Below are positions 4,830-5,065 of a stretch of 5,065 nucleotides of DNA, in pieces (position 1 is the stretch's first letter; the number at the start of each line of letters is the position of its first letter). Location: positions 1-5,065 of the forward strand of contig JAKAXG010000389.1 of the NCBI GenBank assembly GCA_021827225.1, read 5' to 3'. Below the pieces are notes generated by a model, which saw nothing but the letters and a program-made list of their open reading frames with translations, was not told where the DNA came from and did not search any database. A program made the translations under genes and the position numbers. This DNA comes from Actinomycetes bacterium (lineage in GTDB: Bacteria > Actinomycetota > Acidimicrobiia > Acidimicrobiales > Palsa-688).

Positions 4830-5065
4830 ATGACCCACCTAGCCGCCCTGGCGCACAGCGCACTGGTGCAAGCCGGTTCGACCACGTCGACGACCGCGGC
4901 CTCCAACAACCCCGGGGGGGTCGGCGGGATCCTGGCCCCCATCGCCAAGCCGATCGCCGGGCTGCTCGGCGCCATCTACGCGGTCGTCCCCAACTACGGG
5001 GTGGCGATCATGATCCTCAGCGTCATCTGGATGATCATCATCTCGCCGCTGACGCTGAAGAGCAC
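4830..5065 (+). CDS. yidC: Membrane protein insertase YidC/Oxa1 (5' part, cut by window end)
   Basis: YidC/Oxa1 inserts and folds inner-membrane proteins, alone or with Sec. The 78 complete codons seen include GILAPIAKPIAGLLGAIYAV (about 33-52) and VPNYGVAIMILSVIWMIII (53-71), ending in SPLTLKS, which matches the family's first conserved transmembrane segment and the PLT-K motif. There is no room for the large periplasmic domain of Gram-negative YidC, which fits a Gram-positive-type protein. The start is ATG 4830 or the adjacent in-frame GTG 4827; the SD is weak and the gene lies only 10 nt after yidD, so it is probably cotranscribed. The first 30 residues are Ala/Ser/Thr-rich and unconserved. 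A run of seven G (4914-4920) lies in this stretch, and the frame is intact through it. Confidence 0.9.
   Translation, partial: MTHLAALAHSALVQAGSTTSTTAASNNPGGVGGILAPIAKPIAGLLGAIYAVVPNYGVAIMILSVIWMIIISPLTLKS

Noticed and set aside
4914..4920. A run of seven G in yidC as a frameshift or phase-variation site.
   Set aside because: The frame is intact from the start codon through conserved YidC motifs, and one short G-run is expected in this composition.
4490..4975. A 161-codon minus-strand frame opposite yidD and the start of yidC.
   Set aside because: Composition-driven shadow; the plus strand carries the clear YidD and YidC signatures.

Overview
The window is very GC-rich, with G or C dominating third codon positions, and it carries the conserved rpmH-rnpA-yidD-yidC cluster. 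The proteins, the style of the promoters (-10 elements of the TANNNT kind) and genes that lack a Shine-Dalgarno (SD) sequence all suggest a high-GC actinomycete-type bacterium. An Acidimicrobiia-like lineage is my guess, but the sequence alone does not settle taxonomy. No mobile element, CRISPR array, tRNA or rRNA gene is visible.

Left part, all on the minus strand (about 64-3939): a thiolase (64-1257), a 1-Cys peroxiredoxin of the Prx6 type (1448-2083), a short-chain dehydrogenase/reductase (2159-2932) and an MscS-type mechanosensitive channel (3013-3939). These look like four separately expressed metabolic or stress genes. The thiolase has a good promoter of its own (TTGTCA-N17-TCTAAT). A perfect 13-bp hairpin lies just after the peroxiredoxin, and weaker hairpins follow the other genes.

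Right part, plus strand (about 3966-5065): a divergent promoter, a structured leader and a tightly packed cluster for ribosomal protein L34 (rpmH), the RNase P protein (rnpA), YidD and the membrane insertase YidC (cut by the window edge). No dnaA gene or DnaA box lies next to rpmH, although this is where the replication origin sits in many bacteria; the mscS-type gene occupies that place.

The most notable point is that rpmH (4093-4227, GTG start) appears to be nested entirely, out of frame, inside rnpA (4089-4547, ATG start). The two start codons are 4 nt apart and share one SD sequence. The RnpA reading frame has no other ATG, GTG or TTG before the conserved core, so the ATG model gives a 152-residue RnpA with an extra N-terminal stretch of about 45 residues written in the alternate frame of L34. 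To my knowledge this arrangement has been described for Thermus species, where the starts are also 4 nt apart. Finding it here would be an independent or unrecognised case. The main rival is a non-AUG start at a CTG that overlaps the rpmH stop codon.
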